The translations under genes were made by a program, and so were the position numbers. From Lautropia sp. (GTDB lineage Bacteria > Pseudomonadota > Gammaproteobacteria > Burkholderiales > Burkholderiaceae_E): a stretch of DNA of 64,000 bases. Position 1 is the stretch's first letter. Each line of letters begins with the position of its first letter. The stretch covers positions 470,444 through 534,443 of the forward strand of contig JAUNAC010000002.1 of NCBI GenBank assembly GCA_030527825.1, in the 5' to 3' direction. Under the pieces are notes generated by a model. It did not search any database, was not told where the DNA came from, and saw nothing but the letters and a program-made list of their open reading frames with translations. Below are positions 27,953 through 39,960 of this stretch, piece after piece.

Positions 27953-27993
27953 GCCCTCCCGACAACCATAACTTCATGGTGTCGGGAGGGCAT
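27953..27993. terminator. Strong hairpin between multicopper oxidase and ldh
   Basis: A stem of 17 pairs with one bulged A (left arm 27953-27970, right arm 27977-27993) and the loop AACTTC, placed between convergent genes. No U-run follows on either strand, but its stability and place fit a bidirectional terminator. Confidence 0.6.
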
Positions 27994-28047
27994 GGATAGC
28001 GGATTCTGGCGAGCTATCCGCAAGGAGGGTCAGAATCAGCGGCTGGA

Positions 28048-29001
28048 TCAGAGGTCTTTTTCAACCAGTCTGAAGCTGTTCATGATGGCTTCAGCCGAGT
28101 TGCGCAGCTTGGATTTTTCATCGTCGCTCAGGGGCGTATCCAGAATCTGCTCCACGCCATTGGAGCCCAGTACGCTGGGCAGCGAGAGCGCGACATCATG
28201 AATGCCATATTGGCCATGCAGGATGCTGGAAACCGGTTGAACGGAATGCTCGTTCCGCAGGATGGCCTCGCAGATCCGCGAGGCGGACAGACCGATGGCA
28301 AAGTTGGTTGCACCTTTGCCGGCAATGACCTTGTAGGCACTGGTCATGACCTGATGTGCCAGATCGTCCAGCACCTCAGGGGGGAATACCTGATGTCCCT
28401 CTACCCGGTAGTCTGCGATAGGAACGGCGCCGATGCGCGCCACGGACCACATGGCGAATTCACTGTCGCCGTGCTCCCCAATGATTGATGCGTGTACGCT
28501 GGCTGTTGAAACGCGTGCCCGATCAGCAATCAGGCGGCGCAGCCGTGAGGAGTCCAGTACCGTGCCGCTAGAAATGACCCGGCCGCTAGGTAATCCTGAA
28601 ATGCGCTGTGCCACCATCGTCAGGACATCGCAAGGATTGGTTACCAGGATGAAAATGGCTTCAGGTGATGCATCCACCAGTTTGGGCATCATGGCTTTCA
28701 GGATGCGTGCATTGTCCTTGACCAGCTCCAGACGGCTTTGGCCCGGATTTTGCTTAGCACCTGCGGTAATCACGACGATATCACTGGCATTGGTCACAGC
28801 GATATCGCTGCTGCCGTTTACATAAGGCCAGCCAGTGAAGTGTGAGCCGTGGGCAAGGTCGGCTGCTTCGGCTTCCACCTTGGTCGTATTGATGTCATAA
28901 AGTGCAATTTCATTGGCGACCTGGCGGATCAGCGCAGCGTAAGCAACCGCTGTACCGACGGCTCCAGCGCCAACGATCGAAATCTTTCTTCCTTTTGCCA
29001 T
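28048..29001 (-). CDS. ldh: L-lactate dehydrogenase (NAD-dependent)
   Basis: A 317-residue NAD-dependent LDH/MDH-fold enzyme that interconverts pyruvate and L-lactate. GAGAVGTAVAYA near residue 11 binds NAD. The substrate loop reads AGAKQNPGQSR: Gln at the specificity position marks lactate rather than malate dehydrogenase. The catalytic His is in IIGEHGDSE near residue 180, and its partner Asp is in the CDVLT region. AGGAGATTCAC before the ATG is a good ribosome-binding site. Fermentative L-LDH of this type is uncommon in betaproteobacteria and is better known from Firmicutes and Actinobacteria, so transfer is possible. It converges with the multicopper oxidase. Confidence 0.9.
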   Translation of the reverse strand: MAKGRKISIVGAGAVGTAVAYAALIRQVANEIALYDINTTKVEAEAADLAHGSHFTGWPYVNGSSDIAVTNASDIVVITAGAKQNPGQSRLELVKDNARILKAMMPKLVDASPEAIFILVTNPCDVLTMVAQRISGLPSGRVISSGTVLDSSRLRRLIADRARVSTASVHASIIGEHGDSEFAMWSVARIGAVPIADYRVEGHQVFPPEVLDDLAHQVMTSAYKVIAGKGATNFAIGLSASRICEAILRNEHSVQPVSSILHGQYGIHDVALSLPSVLGSNGVEQILDTPLSDDEKSKLRNSAEAIMNSFRLVEKDL

Positions 29002-29124
29002 GTGAATCTCCTGGGATTTTGCAAAGACCTGGCTCGTATAGCAGGCAGCCTGTACCTTTCGTGGCTGAGGCTGCCCTTGTGTGCTTCTGCCTGGGCCGGC
29101 AGATCGAGGCAGGGTTAATCTCTA

Positions 29125-29154
29125 TTGTAGTTATCATTTAACTGTGTTTTATAT
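29125..29154 (+). promoter_or_regulatory. Possible parE promoter
   Basis: TTGTAG (29125-29130) and TTATAT (29149-29154) are spaced by 18 bases in an AT-rich stretch about 105 bases before parE. Weak evidence. Confidence 0.35.
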
Positions 29155-29258
29155 TTTGCGGCAGAATGAAGGGAATTTATGGAAAAAGGGCTGCCCGCTG
29201 TGCTCGATGTACGACGTGACGGCCCCCAGGGCAGGGAACGATAGGTAATAATGCCGAG

Positions 29259-31280
29259 ATGGCAACACGTTCGTCCCCTTCCCCCAAAAGCTCCGATGTC
29301 TACTCCGAGGCGTCTATCCGTGTATTGAAAGGGCTGGAGCCTGTCCGGCAGCGGCCAGGTATGTATACCCGGACGGAAAATCCGCTGCATATTATTCAGG
29401 AAGTCATTGATAACGCAGCAGATGAGGCTCTGGGAGGGCATGCAAGGCACATAAACGTTCGTCTGTGCCGGGATGGCAGCATTGAGGTCACTGATGATGG
29501 GCGGGGTATCCCGGTCGGCCTGCATCCCGATGAAGGACTACCAGTCATTGAAATCGTTTTTACCCGTTTGCATGCAGGCGGCAAGTTCGAAAAGTCGGCG
29601 GGCGGAGCCTATAGCTTTTCTGGCGGGCTGCACGGTGTGGGGGTATCCGTGACCAATGCACTGGCTACCCGTATGGAAGTGACCGTCTGGCGCAAAGGTG
29701 AGCGGGATGAGAAGGGGGGGCGCCTGGCCCACCGTATCGTTTTTGCTGGCGGTGAAGTGGCCGATCCGCTCGCAAGCCGGCCTGCCGGGCGGGATGAGCC
29801 CGCGTCGGGTACCCGCGTCCGGGTGAAGCCCGACCCAAAATATTTCGATAGCGCCACCATTCCACTGGGGGAGCTGGAGCGGCTGTTACGAAGCAAGGCC
29901 GTGCTGTTGCCGGGTGTGCAGGTCACGCTTTTTATTGAAAAAACTGCTGAGATGAGGCAGTGGCAATATGACGAAGGTCTGCGCAGTTATTTGCTGGAGG
30001 CGCTTGCTCATGAGTCATCCTCGGAACCGTTGCTGCTCTTTGAGGATCAGCAGTACATCGGGGCAGGCGACGACAGTTTTGTAGAGGGAGAAGGGGCACA
30101 GTGGGTCGTGGCTTTTACCGACAGCGGGCCATTGGTACGTGAATCGTATGTCAACCTGATCCCGACGCCGGCTGGCGGAACCCATGAGTCGGGCCTGCGT
30201 GAAGGGTTGTTTGTTGCCATTCGGCATTTCATTGAATTGCACAATTTGCAGCCCAAAGGTGTGCGTCTGATGGCGGAGGACGTTTTTGCACGGGCCAGCT
30301 TTGTGCTGTCGGCCCGGGTGCTGGATCCGCAGTTTCAGGGTCAGACCAAGGAACGTCTCAGTTCGCGGGATGCGGTTCGACTGGTGTCGGGTGCGGTGCG
30401 TACCCAGTTTGAGTTTTGGCTCAACCAGCATGTAGACCAGGCGCGGCGACTGGCTGATCTGGTGATTCGTCAGGCGCAGGCGCGTCTGCGTTCAGCGCAG
30501 CGCGTGGAAAAGCGCAAAGGCTCGGGGGTGGCCGTCCTGCCGGGCAAGCTCACGGATTGCGAGAGCACCGACATAGCCCGCAATGAGCTGTTTCTTGTCG
30601 AGGGCGATTCTGCCGGTGGATCTGCCAAGATGGGGCGTGACAAAGAAAGCCAGGCGGTATTGCCTCTGCGTGGCAAGTTGCTCAATACGTGGGAAACCGA
30701 GCCTGACCGGCTATTTGCCAATAACGAGATTCATGACGTGGCGGTGGCCATTGGGGTCGATCCGCACCGGCACGCCAGCAGCGCCGATCTCAGCGGACTG
30801 CGTTACGGTAAGATTTGCATTCTCTCGGATGCTGACGTCGATGGATCTCACATCCAGGTGTTGTTGCTCACCCTGTTTTTCCGTCATTTTCCTGCACTGA
30901 TTGAGGCTGGGCATGTTTATGTGGCGCGCCCGCCGCTTTATCGGGTGGATGTATCGGCGCGGGGCAAACATCCGCTGCGCAAGATCTACTGTTTGGACAG
31001 TCGTGAACTGCAGCATCTTGAAGAGAGGCTGCACAAGGATGGGCTGAAGCCGGGGAGCTGGACCGTATCCCGCTTCAAGGGGTTAGGGGAGATGACGGCT
31101 GGACAGTTGTGGGAAACGACCCTTAACCCCGCTACCCGCAGCCTGTCCCAGGTGCGCTACGGGTCGATCAGCATGAAGGAAACCGAGGCGCAGTTCACGC
31201 TACTCATGGGAAAGGGTGAGGCGGCCGGACGGCGCAACTGGCTGGAGGAACATGGCGACCAGGCGCGCGCCGACGTGTAG
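29259..31280 (+). CDS. parE: DNA topoisomerase IV subunit B
   Basis: A 673-residue GHKL-ATPase subunit of topoisomerase IV, which separates daughter chromosomes. ATP-binding motifs are EVIDNAADEALGG near residue 47, DDGRGIPVG near residue 77 and GGLHGVGVSVTNAL near residue 121. The TOPRIM domain begins ELFLVEGDSAGGSAK near residue 445 and has DADVDGSHI near residue 526. PLRGKLLNTWE follows EGDSAGGSA and resembles ParE more than GyrB, and the absence of the GyrB insert supports parE. Its partner parC is 1.2 kb downstream beyond an opposite-strand transporter gene. Confidence 0.94.
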   Translation: MATRSSPSPKSSDVYSEASIRVLKGLEPVRQRPGMYTRTENPLHIIQEVIDNAADEALGGHARHINVRLCRDGSIEVTDDGRGIPVGLHPDEGLPVIEIVFTRLHAGGKFEKSAGGAYSFSGGLHGVGVSVTNALATRMEVTVWRKGERDEKGGRLAHRIVFAGGEVADPLASRPAGRDEPASGTRVRVKPDPKYFDSATIPLGELERLLRSKAVLLPGVQVTLFIEKTAEMRQWQYDEGLRSYLLEALAHESSSEPLLLFEDQQYIGAGDDSFVEGEGAQWVVAFTDSGPLVRESYVNLIPTPAGGTHESGLREGLFVAIRHFIELHNLQPKGVRLMAEDVFARASFVLSARVLDPQFQGQTKERLSSRDAVRLVSGAVRTQFEFWLNQHVDQARRLADLVIRQAQARLRSAQRVEKRKGSGVAVLPGKLTDCESTDIARNELFLVEGDSAGGSAKMGRDKESQAVLPLRGKLLNTWETEPDRLFANNEIHDVAVAIGVDPHRHASSADLSGLRYGKICILSDADVDGSHIQVLLLTLFFRHFPALIEAGHVYVARPPLYRVDVSARGKHPLRKIYCLDSRELQHLEERLHKDGLKPGSWTVSRFKGLGEMTAGQLWETTLNPATRSLSQVRYGSISMKETEAQFTLLMGKGEAAGRRNWLEEHGDQARADV

Positions 31281-31318
31281 TTTCGCCCGGACAGATGTAC
31301 CGCCCGGGTGTTGTTGGA

Positions 31319-32275
31319 CTATGCTTTTACCAGAAACTTGCCTCGCATGATGGTCAGCAGTGTCCAGAGCCACAGGAGTCCTATCAATGCACTGCCACCG
31401 ATCCAGAGAATATATCCCAGAAGAGCCAAGTGCGGCGCCATGACAAGGATGTGCATCCCGCATCCGGCCATGGTCGCCAGTCCGAACGAGAAACCCCACA
31501 GGCCCATGGTGAAGCCGGCTTCAAGTATCCAGGGAAGCAGGCGCAGCAGGAAGAGCAGCTGCAATATGCCGTAGCCAATCAGCAGGAGCGCAATGGTGTC
31601 AAGCTGATGGCCGTTGATGGTGAAATAGGCGTTGCAGCCAACGAAGGCTGGTGCCAGCTGAATGCCTATGAGGCCACGCATGGGCGGAGCGAGCGGTGTA
31701 TCGGTACGCAACCGGCTCAGGATGGCTGCTTCCAGACTGGTCCATGACAGCATCCCTGCACCGAAGAACATGATGGCCAGTTCGTGTTGATGCAGTGCGC
31801 TCATGGCGATGGTCGAAGCAAAGCTGCTGGCGACCGTTGGCAGATAGATGATGGGTGTGGTTGCCTTGATAGTGTGCAGGCCACGCCACAGGCCCGCCGC
31901 TCGGTACATGGAGAAGGCCAGTTGGCCAATGATCCCCAAGTAAATCAATATGTGTCCGATGGCAGATGTATAGGGGAGGATCGAGAGCCCTGTCAATATA
32001 GTCGTGATCGGGATGAGGCTGATATAACAGCACTGCATCAGGTCGTGCAGGTCTGCCGTGAAGGCGGGCCGGTAGTAGAGGATTTTGATCGCGTAGACCA
32101 GGATCAACAGGACCCATACCGCACTGGCCAGGGCGGCCAGGCTTTCACCTGGCCATGAGGGGGCCAGGTTGGCTGATGCAGCGTAACGCCATGCACTGCC
32201 AAGGGAGGCAGTCCCCAGTGCAATGCTGAAATAACTGATGGGAATCGGAAAGGGTTTCTGGCTGGAATCGGGCAT
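31319..32275 (-). CDS. TDT/SLAC1-family transporter (TehA-like)
   Basis: A 318-residue integral membrane protein with about ten hydrophobic segments. IPISYFSIALGTASLGSAWR near the start matches the signature of the tellurite-resistance/dicarboxylate transporter (TDT) family, which includes TehA and the plant SLAC1 anion channels. Natural substrates of bacterial members are mostly unknown; TehA conducts anions. It sits between parE and parC on the opposite strand with 38 bases to parE and a 213-base divergent gap to parC. No partner TehB methyltransferase is adjacent. Confidence 0.82.
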   Translation of the reverse strand: MPDSSQKPFPIPISYFSIALGTASLGSAWRYAASANLAPSWPGESLAALASAVWVLLILVYAIKILYYRPAFTADLHDLMQCCYISLIPITTILTGLSILPYTSAIGHILIYLGIIGQLAFSMYRAAGLWRGLHTIKATTPIIYLPTVASSFASTIAMSALHQHELAIMFFGAGMLSWTSLEAAILSRLRTDTPLAPPMRGLIGIQLAPAFVGCNAYFTINGHQLDTIALLLIGYGILQLLFLLRLLPWILEAGFTMGLWGFSFGLATMAGCGMHILVMAPHLALLGYILWIGGSALIGLLWLWTLLTIMRGKFLVKA

Positions 32276-32488
32276 AATATGGACGTGTGAAAATCATTTG
32301 CAGACCCAATGATTTTAGATCATCACGCTCTTTGTTCAGGTCGATTATGCAATCTGTCACAATGACAGGGCGTTCGGCGCATCTTCTTCATCAGCGGTAG
32401 AAGAGAACTGACGATAGGGTGCGAACGCCACGCAATCCTTCGCGGGTAGCGTGTTTCCGACGGATGATGACGAACGTGATGGAATGGG

Positions 32489-34849
<2,361 letters not shown>

Positions 34850-34906
34850 TCCCAGTCCAGACGGGTACATTGCAACTCGTACACTGGCTTTTGAGCGGTA
34901 GGCGGC

Positions 34907-34934
34907 CTTGAAATCCTTGCGGCCATGCCCATCT
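34907..34934 (+). promoter_or_regulatory. Sigma-32 (RpoH) heat-shock promoter of htpG
   Basis: CTTGAAA at 34907-34913 and CCCATCT at 34928-34934 with a 14-base spacer match the sigma-32 consensus (CTTGAAA, about 13-14 bases, CCCCATNT). Transcription would start near 34940, some 40 bases before the htpG ATG. Confidence 0.75.
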
Positions 34935-34981
34935 GAGCCCCATACGATATATGACTTGGGTTCGTTGGACCCCCATTGACT

Positions 34982-37036
34982 ATGAGCGACACACAAAAAG
35001 AAACCTTGGGATTTCAGACAGAGATCAAGCAGTTGCTGGATCTGATGATTCACTCCCTCTACAGTAACCGCGACATTTTTCTGCGTGAGCTGATTTCTAA
35101 CGCATCAGACGCCTGCGACAAACTGCGTTTTGAGGCGCTCGACAACGACAGCCTTTACGGCGGTGACAGTGACCTTGGCATCTGGATCGAGGTGGATCGC
35201 AAGGCGCGCACCATTGGCGTAACTGACAACGGCATCGGCATGAGCCGGGATGAGGCTGTCAAGAACCTCGGCACGATCGCCCGCTCCGGTACAAGAGAGT
35301 TCTTCAGCAAGCTCACGGGTGACCGCGCCAAGGATTCCAGCCTGATTGGTCAGTTCGGTGTGGGATTCTACTCATCCTTTATCGTGGCCAGTCAGGTGAC
35401 GGTGGAAAGTCTGCGTGCCGGTGATCCGGTCGAGCAGGGGATTCGCTGGACTTCCAGTGGTGATGGTGAATTCAGCATTGAAACCATCACGCGCAAGCAG
35501 CGTGGTACCACGGTGACCCTGACGTTGCGGGCCAACGAGGGGGAAGGGGATCATGGGCACGAATATGATTCGCTGCTAGATACCCACAAGCTGCGCCAGT
35601 TGGTACGTAACTATTCCGACCATATTGCATTGCCTGTTCGGATGAAGGCTGAAAAATGGGATGCCGACAAGCAGGAGATGGTCGAGACAGGCGAATGGGA
35701 GGTGGTCAACCAGGCCAAGGCACTGTGGTTGCGGCCTCGCAGCGAGATCAGCGACCAAGAATACGAAGAGTTCTATCGCCACATCACCCATGATTTTGAG
35801 GGGCCGTTGGCCTACACCCATAACCGGGTAGAAGGACGCTCCGAATACACGCAACTACTCTATATTCCGCGGCACGCTCCCTTTGACCTGTGGGATCGCC
35901 AGCAGCGTCACGGCATACGTCTTTACGTTCGTCGTGTATTCATCATGGATGACGCCGAGCAGCTCATCCCTGCCTACCTGCGTTTTGTGCGCGGGGTGGT
36001 GGATTCTAGTGATTTACCTCTCAATGTCTCACGCGAAATTCTTCAGGAGAGCCGTGATATACGCCTGATCCGGGAAGGTAACATCCGTCGTGTATTGTCG
36101 TTGCTGGAAGACTTGGCGGAGAACCGCAAAGCCGACTACGTGCGTTTCTGGCGTACCTATGGACAGGTGCTCAAGGAAGGGATCGGAGAAGACAGCAAGA
36201 ACCGTGAAAAGATTGCGGCACTGCTGCGATTCCGTACGACCGGTGAGCCTATACCGCTTGACAGTACGCCATCATCGACTGATCAGGCGAAGGCGCCCGA
36301 TGTTTCTTCGGCAGCGGACGTCGAGGATGCTGTTATCAAGGGAGAGGCACCCACAGACAATAGCGACGACGATACGCGTACTGCAGATGGCATGATATCC
36401 TTGGCCCAGTACAAGGCACGGATGAAAGAGGGGCAGAAGGCGATCTACTACATCACTTCAGATAGCGAGGCCGGCGCGCGCCAGAGCCCACATCTGGAAA
36501 TTTTCCGTAAGAAAGGCATTGAAGTCCTGTTGTTATCCGATCGTGTCGACGAATGGATGCTCAGCTTCATGCACGAGTTTGATGGCACGCCTCTGGAATC
36601 GATCGCCAGTGGTGCATTAGATCTGGGTAGCCTGGAGGATGAGGCGGAACGCCAGGCCAGCAAGGATGTGGAAACCGATTTCAAGGGTTTACTGCAGCGC
36701 CTGAAGGACGCCCTGGGAAGCCGTGTCAAAGATGTTCAGATCAGTCATCGTCTGACAGACTCCGCGGCCTGCCTGGTTTCAGGCAAGGGCGACATGAGTG
36801 CTACTCTGGAACGGATGTTGAAACAAGCCGGCCAACCTGTACCAGAACGCCAGCCGATTCTGGAGATCAATCCAGATCATCCTTTGGTCAAACGCCTGAA
36901 AGAAGAGGATGGTCATTTTGACGACTGGTCCAGGTTGTTGCTGGATCAGGCTACCCTGTCTGATGGTGGAAAACTGGACGATCCCGTTGGCTTTGTTCGT
37001 CGCATGAACACATTGCTGCTGGAACAGAGCCGCTAA
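34982..37036 (+). CDS. htpG: Molecular chaperone HtpG (Hsp90)
   Basis: A 684-residue bacterial Hsp90, an ATP-dependent chaperone. [19 protein letters not shown] starts the N-terminal GHKL domain; [14 protein letters not shown] near residue 35, DNGIGMS near residue 81 and [11 protein letters not shown] near residue 122 form the ATP site. It is about 60 residues longer than E. coli HtpG. Most of the excess is an acidic, Ser/Thr/Asp-rich insert at about residues 420-470, in the middle domain just before [18 protein letters not shown] 34982 is chosen over an in-frame TTG two codons earlier. A sigma-32 promoter lies upstream. Confidence 0.95.
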   Translation: MSDTQKETLGFQTEIKQLLDLMIHSLYSNRDIFLRELISNASDACDKLRFEALDNDSLYGGDSDLGIWIEVDRKARTIGVTDNGIGMSRDEAVKNLGTIARSGTREFFSKLTGDRAKDSSLIGQFGVGFYSSFIVASQVTVESLRAGDPVEQGIRWTSSGDGEFSIETITRKQRGTTVTLTLRANEGEGDHGHEYDSLLDTHKLRQLVRNYSDHIALPVRMKAEKWDADKQEMVETGEWEVVNQAKALWLRPRSEISDQEYEEFYRHITHDFEGPLAYTHNRVEGRSEYTQLLYIPRHAPFDLWDRQQRHGIRLYVRRVFIMDDAEQLIPAYLRFVRGVVDSSDLPLNVSREILQESRDIRLIREGNIRRVLSLLEDLAENRKADYVRFWRTYGQVLKEGIGEDSKNREKIAALLRFRTTGEPIPLDSTPSSTDQAKAPDVSSAADVEDAVIKGEAPTDNSDDDTRTADGMISLAQYKARMKEGQKAIYYITSDSEAGARQSPHLEIFRKKGIEVLLLSDRVDEWMLSFMHEFDGTPLESIASGALDLGSLEDEAERQASKDVETDFKGLLQRLKDALGSRVKDVQISHRLTDSAACLVSGKGDMSATLERMLKQAGQPVPERQPILEINPDHPLVKRLKEEDGHFDDWSRLLLDQATLSDGGKLDDPVGFVRRMNTLLLEQSR

Positions 37037-37056
37037 CGCCTGAAAAACGTGTCATA

Positions 37057-37090
37057 AGACTCCAGTATCCGTCCATGGGAGCTGGAGTCT
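37057..37090 (+). terminator. Hairpin after htpG, probable terminator
   Basis: Perfect 9-bp stem AGACTCCAG / CTGGAGTCT with a 16-base loop, 20 bases after htpG. Only a weak T-rich tail (GTTGCTGT) follows. Confidence 0.5.
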
Positions 37091-37117
37091 GTTGCTGTAT
37101 CGACGCTTGGTATTAAT

Positions 37118-37876
37118 GTGAGAAGAACACGTACCGCTTATGTCGAGCCGGTCATCAGCTTCTCAGAGCTTGACGGCATCCGCTACCTGCACTTTGGTTC
37201 GCCTTGGGTGCAGGGCGCGATGGATATTGCCCGGCCTGAAATCCTGGTGCTGTCTTACGTACAGGATATGATGGCTTGGCTGCTGCTGATGGATCCGCCC
37301 GCCCGGCTGCTGCAACTGGGACTAGGGGCAGCAGCGCTCACCAAGTTTTGCCATCATCACTGCCGGCAGAGTACAACGACGGTTGTAGAAATCAGTCACC
37401 GCTTGCCCTGGGTGGTCAGACAGTGGTTTGGTTTGCCCACACCGGATCGGCGCCTGGAACTGGTGCAGGGGGATGCCTGCGACTATGTTTGCGACCTGTC
37501 CAGCCGGGGACAGTTCGGTGTCATTCAGGTAGATCTATACGATGAATCAGCCGCCGGCCCCGTGCATGACAGCAAACGTTTCTATACGGCCTGTTATCGT
37601 GCCCTGCAGGATCCTGGCATCATGGTGGTCAACCTGTTTGGCCGCCACGCTTCGTTCGAGCGCAGTGTGGCGCGTATCCGATCCCTTTTTCCACAGGTGT
37701 TTCTGCTCGACCCCCGGGAAGAAGGTAATCTGGTTCTCCTGGCCTTGAAGGGCCCATCGCTTGTCGTGAGTCGATCCCAGTTGCAGGAGCGCGCCAGCCA
37801 ATTGGTTTCTCATTATGGCCTGCCGGCTGGGCGCTGGGCAGATGCTGTGGCCGATCAGCTGAACTTGCCATCCTGA
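37118..37876 (+). CDS. Spermidine-synthase-like SAM-dependent protein
   Basis: A 252-residue protein with a Rossmann methyltransferase core: LLQLGLGAAALTKF near residue 63 stands where spermidine synthases have GGGDGG, then VVEISHRLPWVVR, VQGDACDYV and VIQVDLYDES. It lacks the N-terminal beta domain of SpeE and the full polyamine site, so aminopropyltransferase activity is doubtful; these proteins are often annotated only as spermidine-synthase-like. GTG 37118 is the start; the frame has no early ATG. Its 3' end overlaps the convergent paaR gene by 22 bases. Confidence 0.75.
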   Translation: MRRTRTAYVEPVISFSELDGIRYLHFGSPWVQGAMDIARPEILVLSYVQDMMAWLLLMDPPARLLQLGLGAAALTKFCHHHCRQSTTTVVEISHRLPWVVRQWFGLPTPDRRLELVQGDACDYVCDLSSRGQFGVIQVDLYDESAAGPVHDSKRFYTACYRALQDPGIMVVNLFGRHASFERSVARIRSLFPQVFLLDPREEGNLVLLALKGPSLVVSRSQLQERASQLVSHYGLPAGRWADAVADQLNLPS

Positions 37877-38487
37877 TTCTGACTCAGCTGGATGCCGTTT
37901 ACTCCTTTAAGCATCAGGTCTGTCAGCAGGTCGGCGTATTCCGGCCGGCTGACAGACCCATTGGGACGAAACCACATATAGGCCCAGTTCAACATACCGA
38001 ACAGTGACATGGTGACAGGCTTCAGCAGGGAACGCTCCTGTTCCAGATGGGGCGCAATGTCCCGGATGGCACTGGAGATATGCACAATGATCCGTCGCTC
38101 AAGGCTGTGAACCTTTTCGCGTTGTGTGTCGGTCAGCGCAGTATCCCGATCCAGCAGGACTTTGTGCCGATCGTCGGCGTTTCGATAGTTTTCAAGAATG
38201 GCGTGAATCAGACGCCTGAGCCGCCGTTCGGCAGGCTCGCCCTTCATCTCATTGGATACATGGGTCAGTGCTTCGTCCAAGGCCAGCAGATGAGAACAGA
38301 TGATGTCGAAAATCAGTGCGTTTTTGCTGGGATAATAATGGTAGAGCAACGCTTTCGAAACACCGCTTCGTTCAGCGATATAGGCCATGGATGAATTCTT
38401 GATCCCCTGCGTGGCAAATACAGTTGCGGCATGTTCAAGAATGCCGAGTCGTTTCTCCTCGTAGTCTGCTGCGCGTGTACGGGCCAT
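37855..38487 (-). CDS. paaR: TetR-family repressor PaaR of phenylacetate genes
   Basis: A 210-residue TetR/AcrR regulator. The N-terminal helix-turn-helix (FATQGIKNSSMAYIAERSGV, about residues 24-43, then SKALLYHYY) is typical; the C-terminal ligand domain is variable. Its place next to paaK and the paa genes matches PaaR of betaproteobacteria, a repressor released by phenylacetyl-CoA; the ligand is inferred from that family. It ends inside the convergent SpeE-like gene. A sequence at 38505-38518 shares an eight-base half-site with the palindrome upstream of the thiolase gene, which suggests autoregulation. Confidence 0.85.
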   Translation of the reverse strand: MARTRAADYEEKRLGILEHAATVFATQGIKNSSMAYIAERSGVSKALLYHYYPSKNALIFDIICSHLLALDEALTHVSNEMKGEPAERRLRRLIHAILENYRNADDRHKVLLDRDTALTDTQREKVHSLERRIIVHISSAIRDIAPHLEQERSLLKPVTMSLFGMLNWAYMWFRPNGSVSRPEYADLLTDLMLKGVNGIQLSQNQDGKFS

Positions 38488-38504
38488 GTTGATGTTCGAA
38501 AATA

Positions 38505-38518
38505 TCCGGTTGGTCGAG
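38505..38518. promoter_or_regulatory. Possible PaaR autoregulatory half-site
   Basis: TCCGGTTGGTCGAG, 18 bases before paaR. The part TTGGTCGA is identical to the right half of the palindrome at 45004-45027. The other half-site is not well matched. Confidence 0.3.
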
Positions 38519-38619
38519 ATCAGTTCTGAGATCGGTACCTCAATTTCCAGACAGCGCAGTTTCCGCCGTGTAATCGTTTTTTGAACGGAAACTTTACTGT
38601 CCGGTCCGATGGTCTGCGA

Positions 38620-39930
38620 TTATCGCACTGGTCGATTGTCAAGGACGCGTTTGGCCTTGCCGACCGAGCGTATAACACCACCTGGTAACGTGACATCAAC
38701 ATTTGCTGTTACCCCCACGACACTCTTGATATGATGGGCCAGCTGGCGGGCCGCGCGTTCCCGCAGCCGCAGGTCGGTAGCATCCTCCGTACATTCCACA
38801 TGGATCGTCATATTGTCCATCCGACCTGTTCGGGTCAGCTCGATCTGGAAATGCGGAGCGAGTCCTTCACATTTAAAGATCTGTTCTTCAATCTGGGAAG
38901 GGAATACATTGACGCCGCGCAGAATGATCATGTCATCGCTTCGCCCAGTAATACGTTCGATACGACGCATGGAGCGGGCGGTACCTGGCATCAGCCGGGT
39001 CAGATCCCGTGTCCGGTAACGAATCATCGGCAGCGCCTCCTTGGTGAGCGTGGTCAGCACCAGTTCCCCAACCTCGCCATCCGGAAGTACTTCTCCAGTT
39101 TCCGGGTCAATGATCTCCGGATAAAAATGATCTTCCCAGAGATGTAGGCCATCTTTGGTTTCCAGACATTCTTGACCCACGCCGGGGCCCATGACTTCAG
39201 AGAGTCCATAGATATCGACGGCATTCATATTGAATGCACGCTCGATTTCGCCGCGCATTGCGTTTGTCCAGGGTTCGGCACCGAAAATGCCGATTTCAAG
39301 AGATGATTCCCGCGGATCAAAACCCTGTCGATGAAACTCGTCCAGAATGGAGAGCATGTAAGAGGGCGTTACCATGATGATCCGCGGCTGAAAATCATGT
39401 ATTAGCGTGACTTGACGTTCAGTCATACCCCCAGAGATCGGTACAACAGAACAGCCTAGCCGTTCGGCCCCATAATGTGCACCCAAGCCCCCGGTAAAGA
39501 GTCCATAACCATAGGCATTGTGCAGGATGTCGCCTGCACGTCCGCCCGCTGCTCTTATGGATCGGGCCATCAGGTTTGTCCACGTTTCTATGTCTGCCGC
39601 GGTATACCCTACCACAGTGGGTTTACCAGTCGTGCCGGAAGAACAGTGGATCCGTGCCAGTCGTTCACGTGGAACAGCCAGCATGCCAAATGGATAGGTG
39701 TCACGCAGGTTCTGTTTGGTTGTGAACGGAAAACGGGCCAGATCTTCCAGAGAGGACAGATCCTCGGGATGTAGACCTGTCTCTTTGAAGCGTGCCTGAT
39801 AAAAGTGCGAATTATTGTAGGCGTGAGTAATCGTCTGCTTCAACCGTGCCAGCTGCAGTGCTGACAGTTCGTCCCGTGAAGCGGTCTCGATGGGCTCCAG
39901 GTGATTGCGTGTGGATGCGGCTGGTGCCAT
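38620..39930 (-). CDS. paaK: Phenylacetate-CoA ligase
   Basis: A 436-residue adenylate-forming enzyme that activates phenylacetate with ATP and CoA, the entry step of the pathway. IHCSSGTTGKPTVVGYT near residue 92 is the P-loop-like AMP-binding motif, YGLSEVMGPGVGQEC near residue 240 is the acyl-adenylate motif, and YRTRDL near residue 307 holds the conserved Asp-Arg. Normal length. It lies between paaR and paaG on the minus strand, 30 bases after paaG. Confidence 0.95.
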   Translation of the reverse strand: MAPAASTRNHLEPIETASRDELSALQLARLKQTITHAYNNSHFYQARFKETGLHPEDLSSLEDLARFPFTTKQNLRDTYPFGMLAVPRERLARIHCSSGTTGKPTVVGYTAADIETWTNLMARSIRAAGGRAGDILHNAYGYGLFTGGLGAHYGAERLGCSVVPISGGMTERQVTLIHDFQPRIIMVTPSYMLSILDEFHRQGFDPRESSLEIGIFGAEPWTNAMRGEIERAFNMNAVDIYGLSEVMGPGVGQECLETKDGLHLWEDHFYPEIIDPETGEVLPDGEVGELVLTTLTKEALPMIRYRTRDLTRLMPGTARSMRRIERITGRSDDMIILRGVNVFPSQIEEQIFKCEGLAPHFQIELTRTGRMDNMTIHVECTEDATDLRLRERAARQLAHHIKSVVGVTANVDVTLPGGVIRSVGKAKRVLDNRPVR

Positions 39931-39960
39931 GTCAGGTCTCCTCCTTGAATGGCGGCGTGT

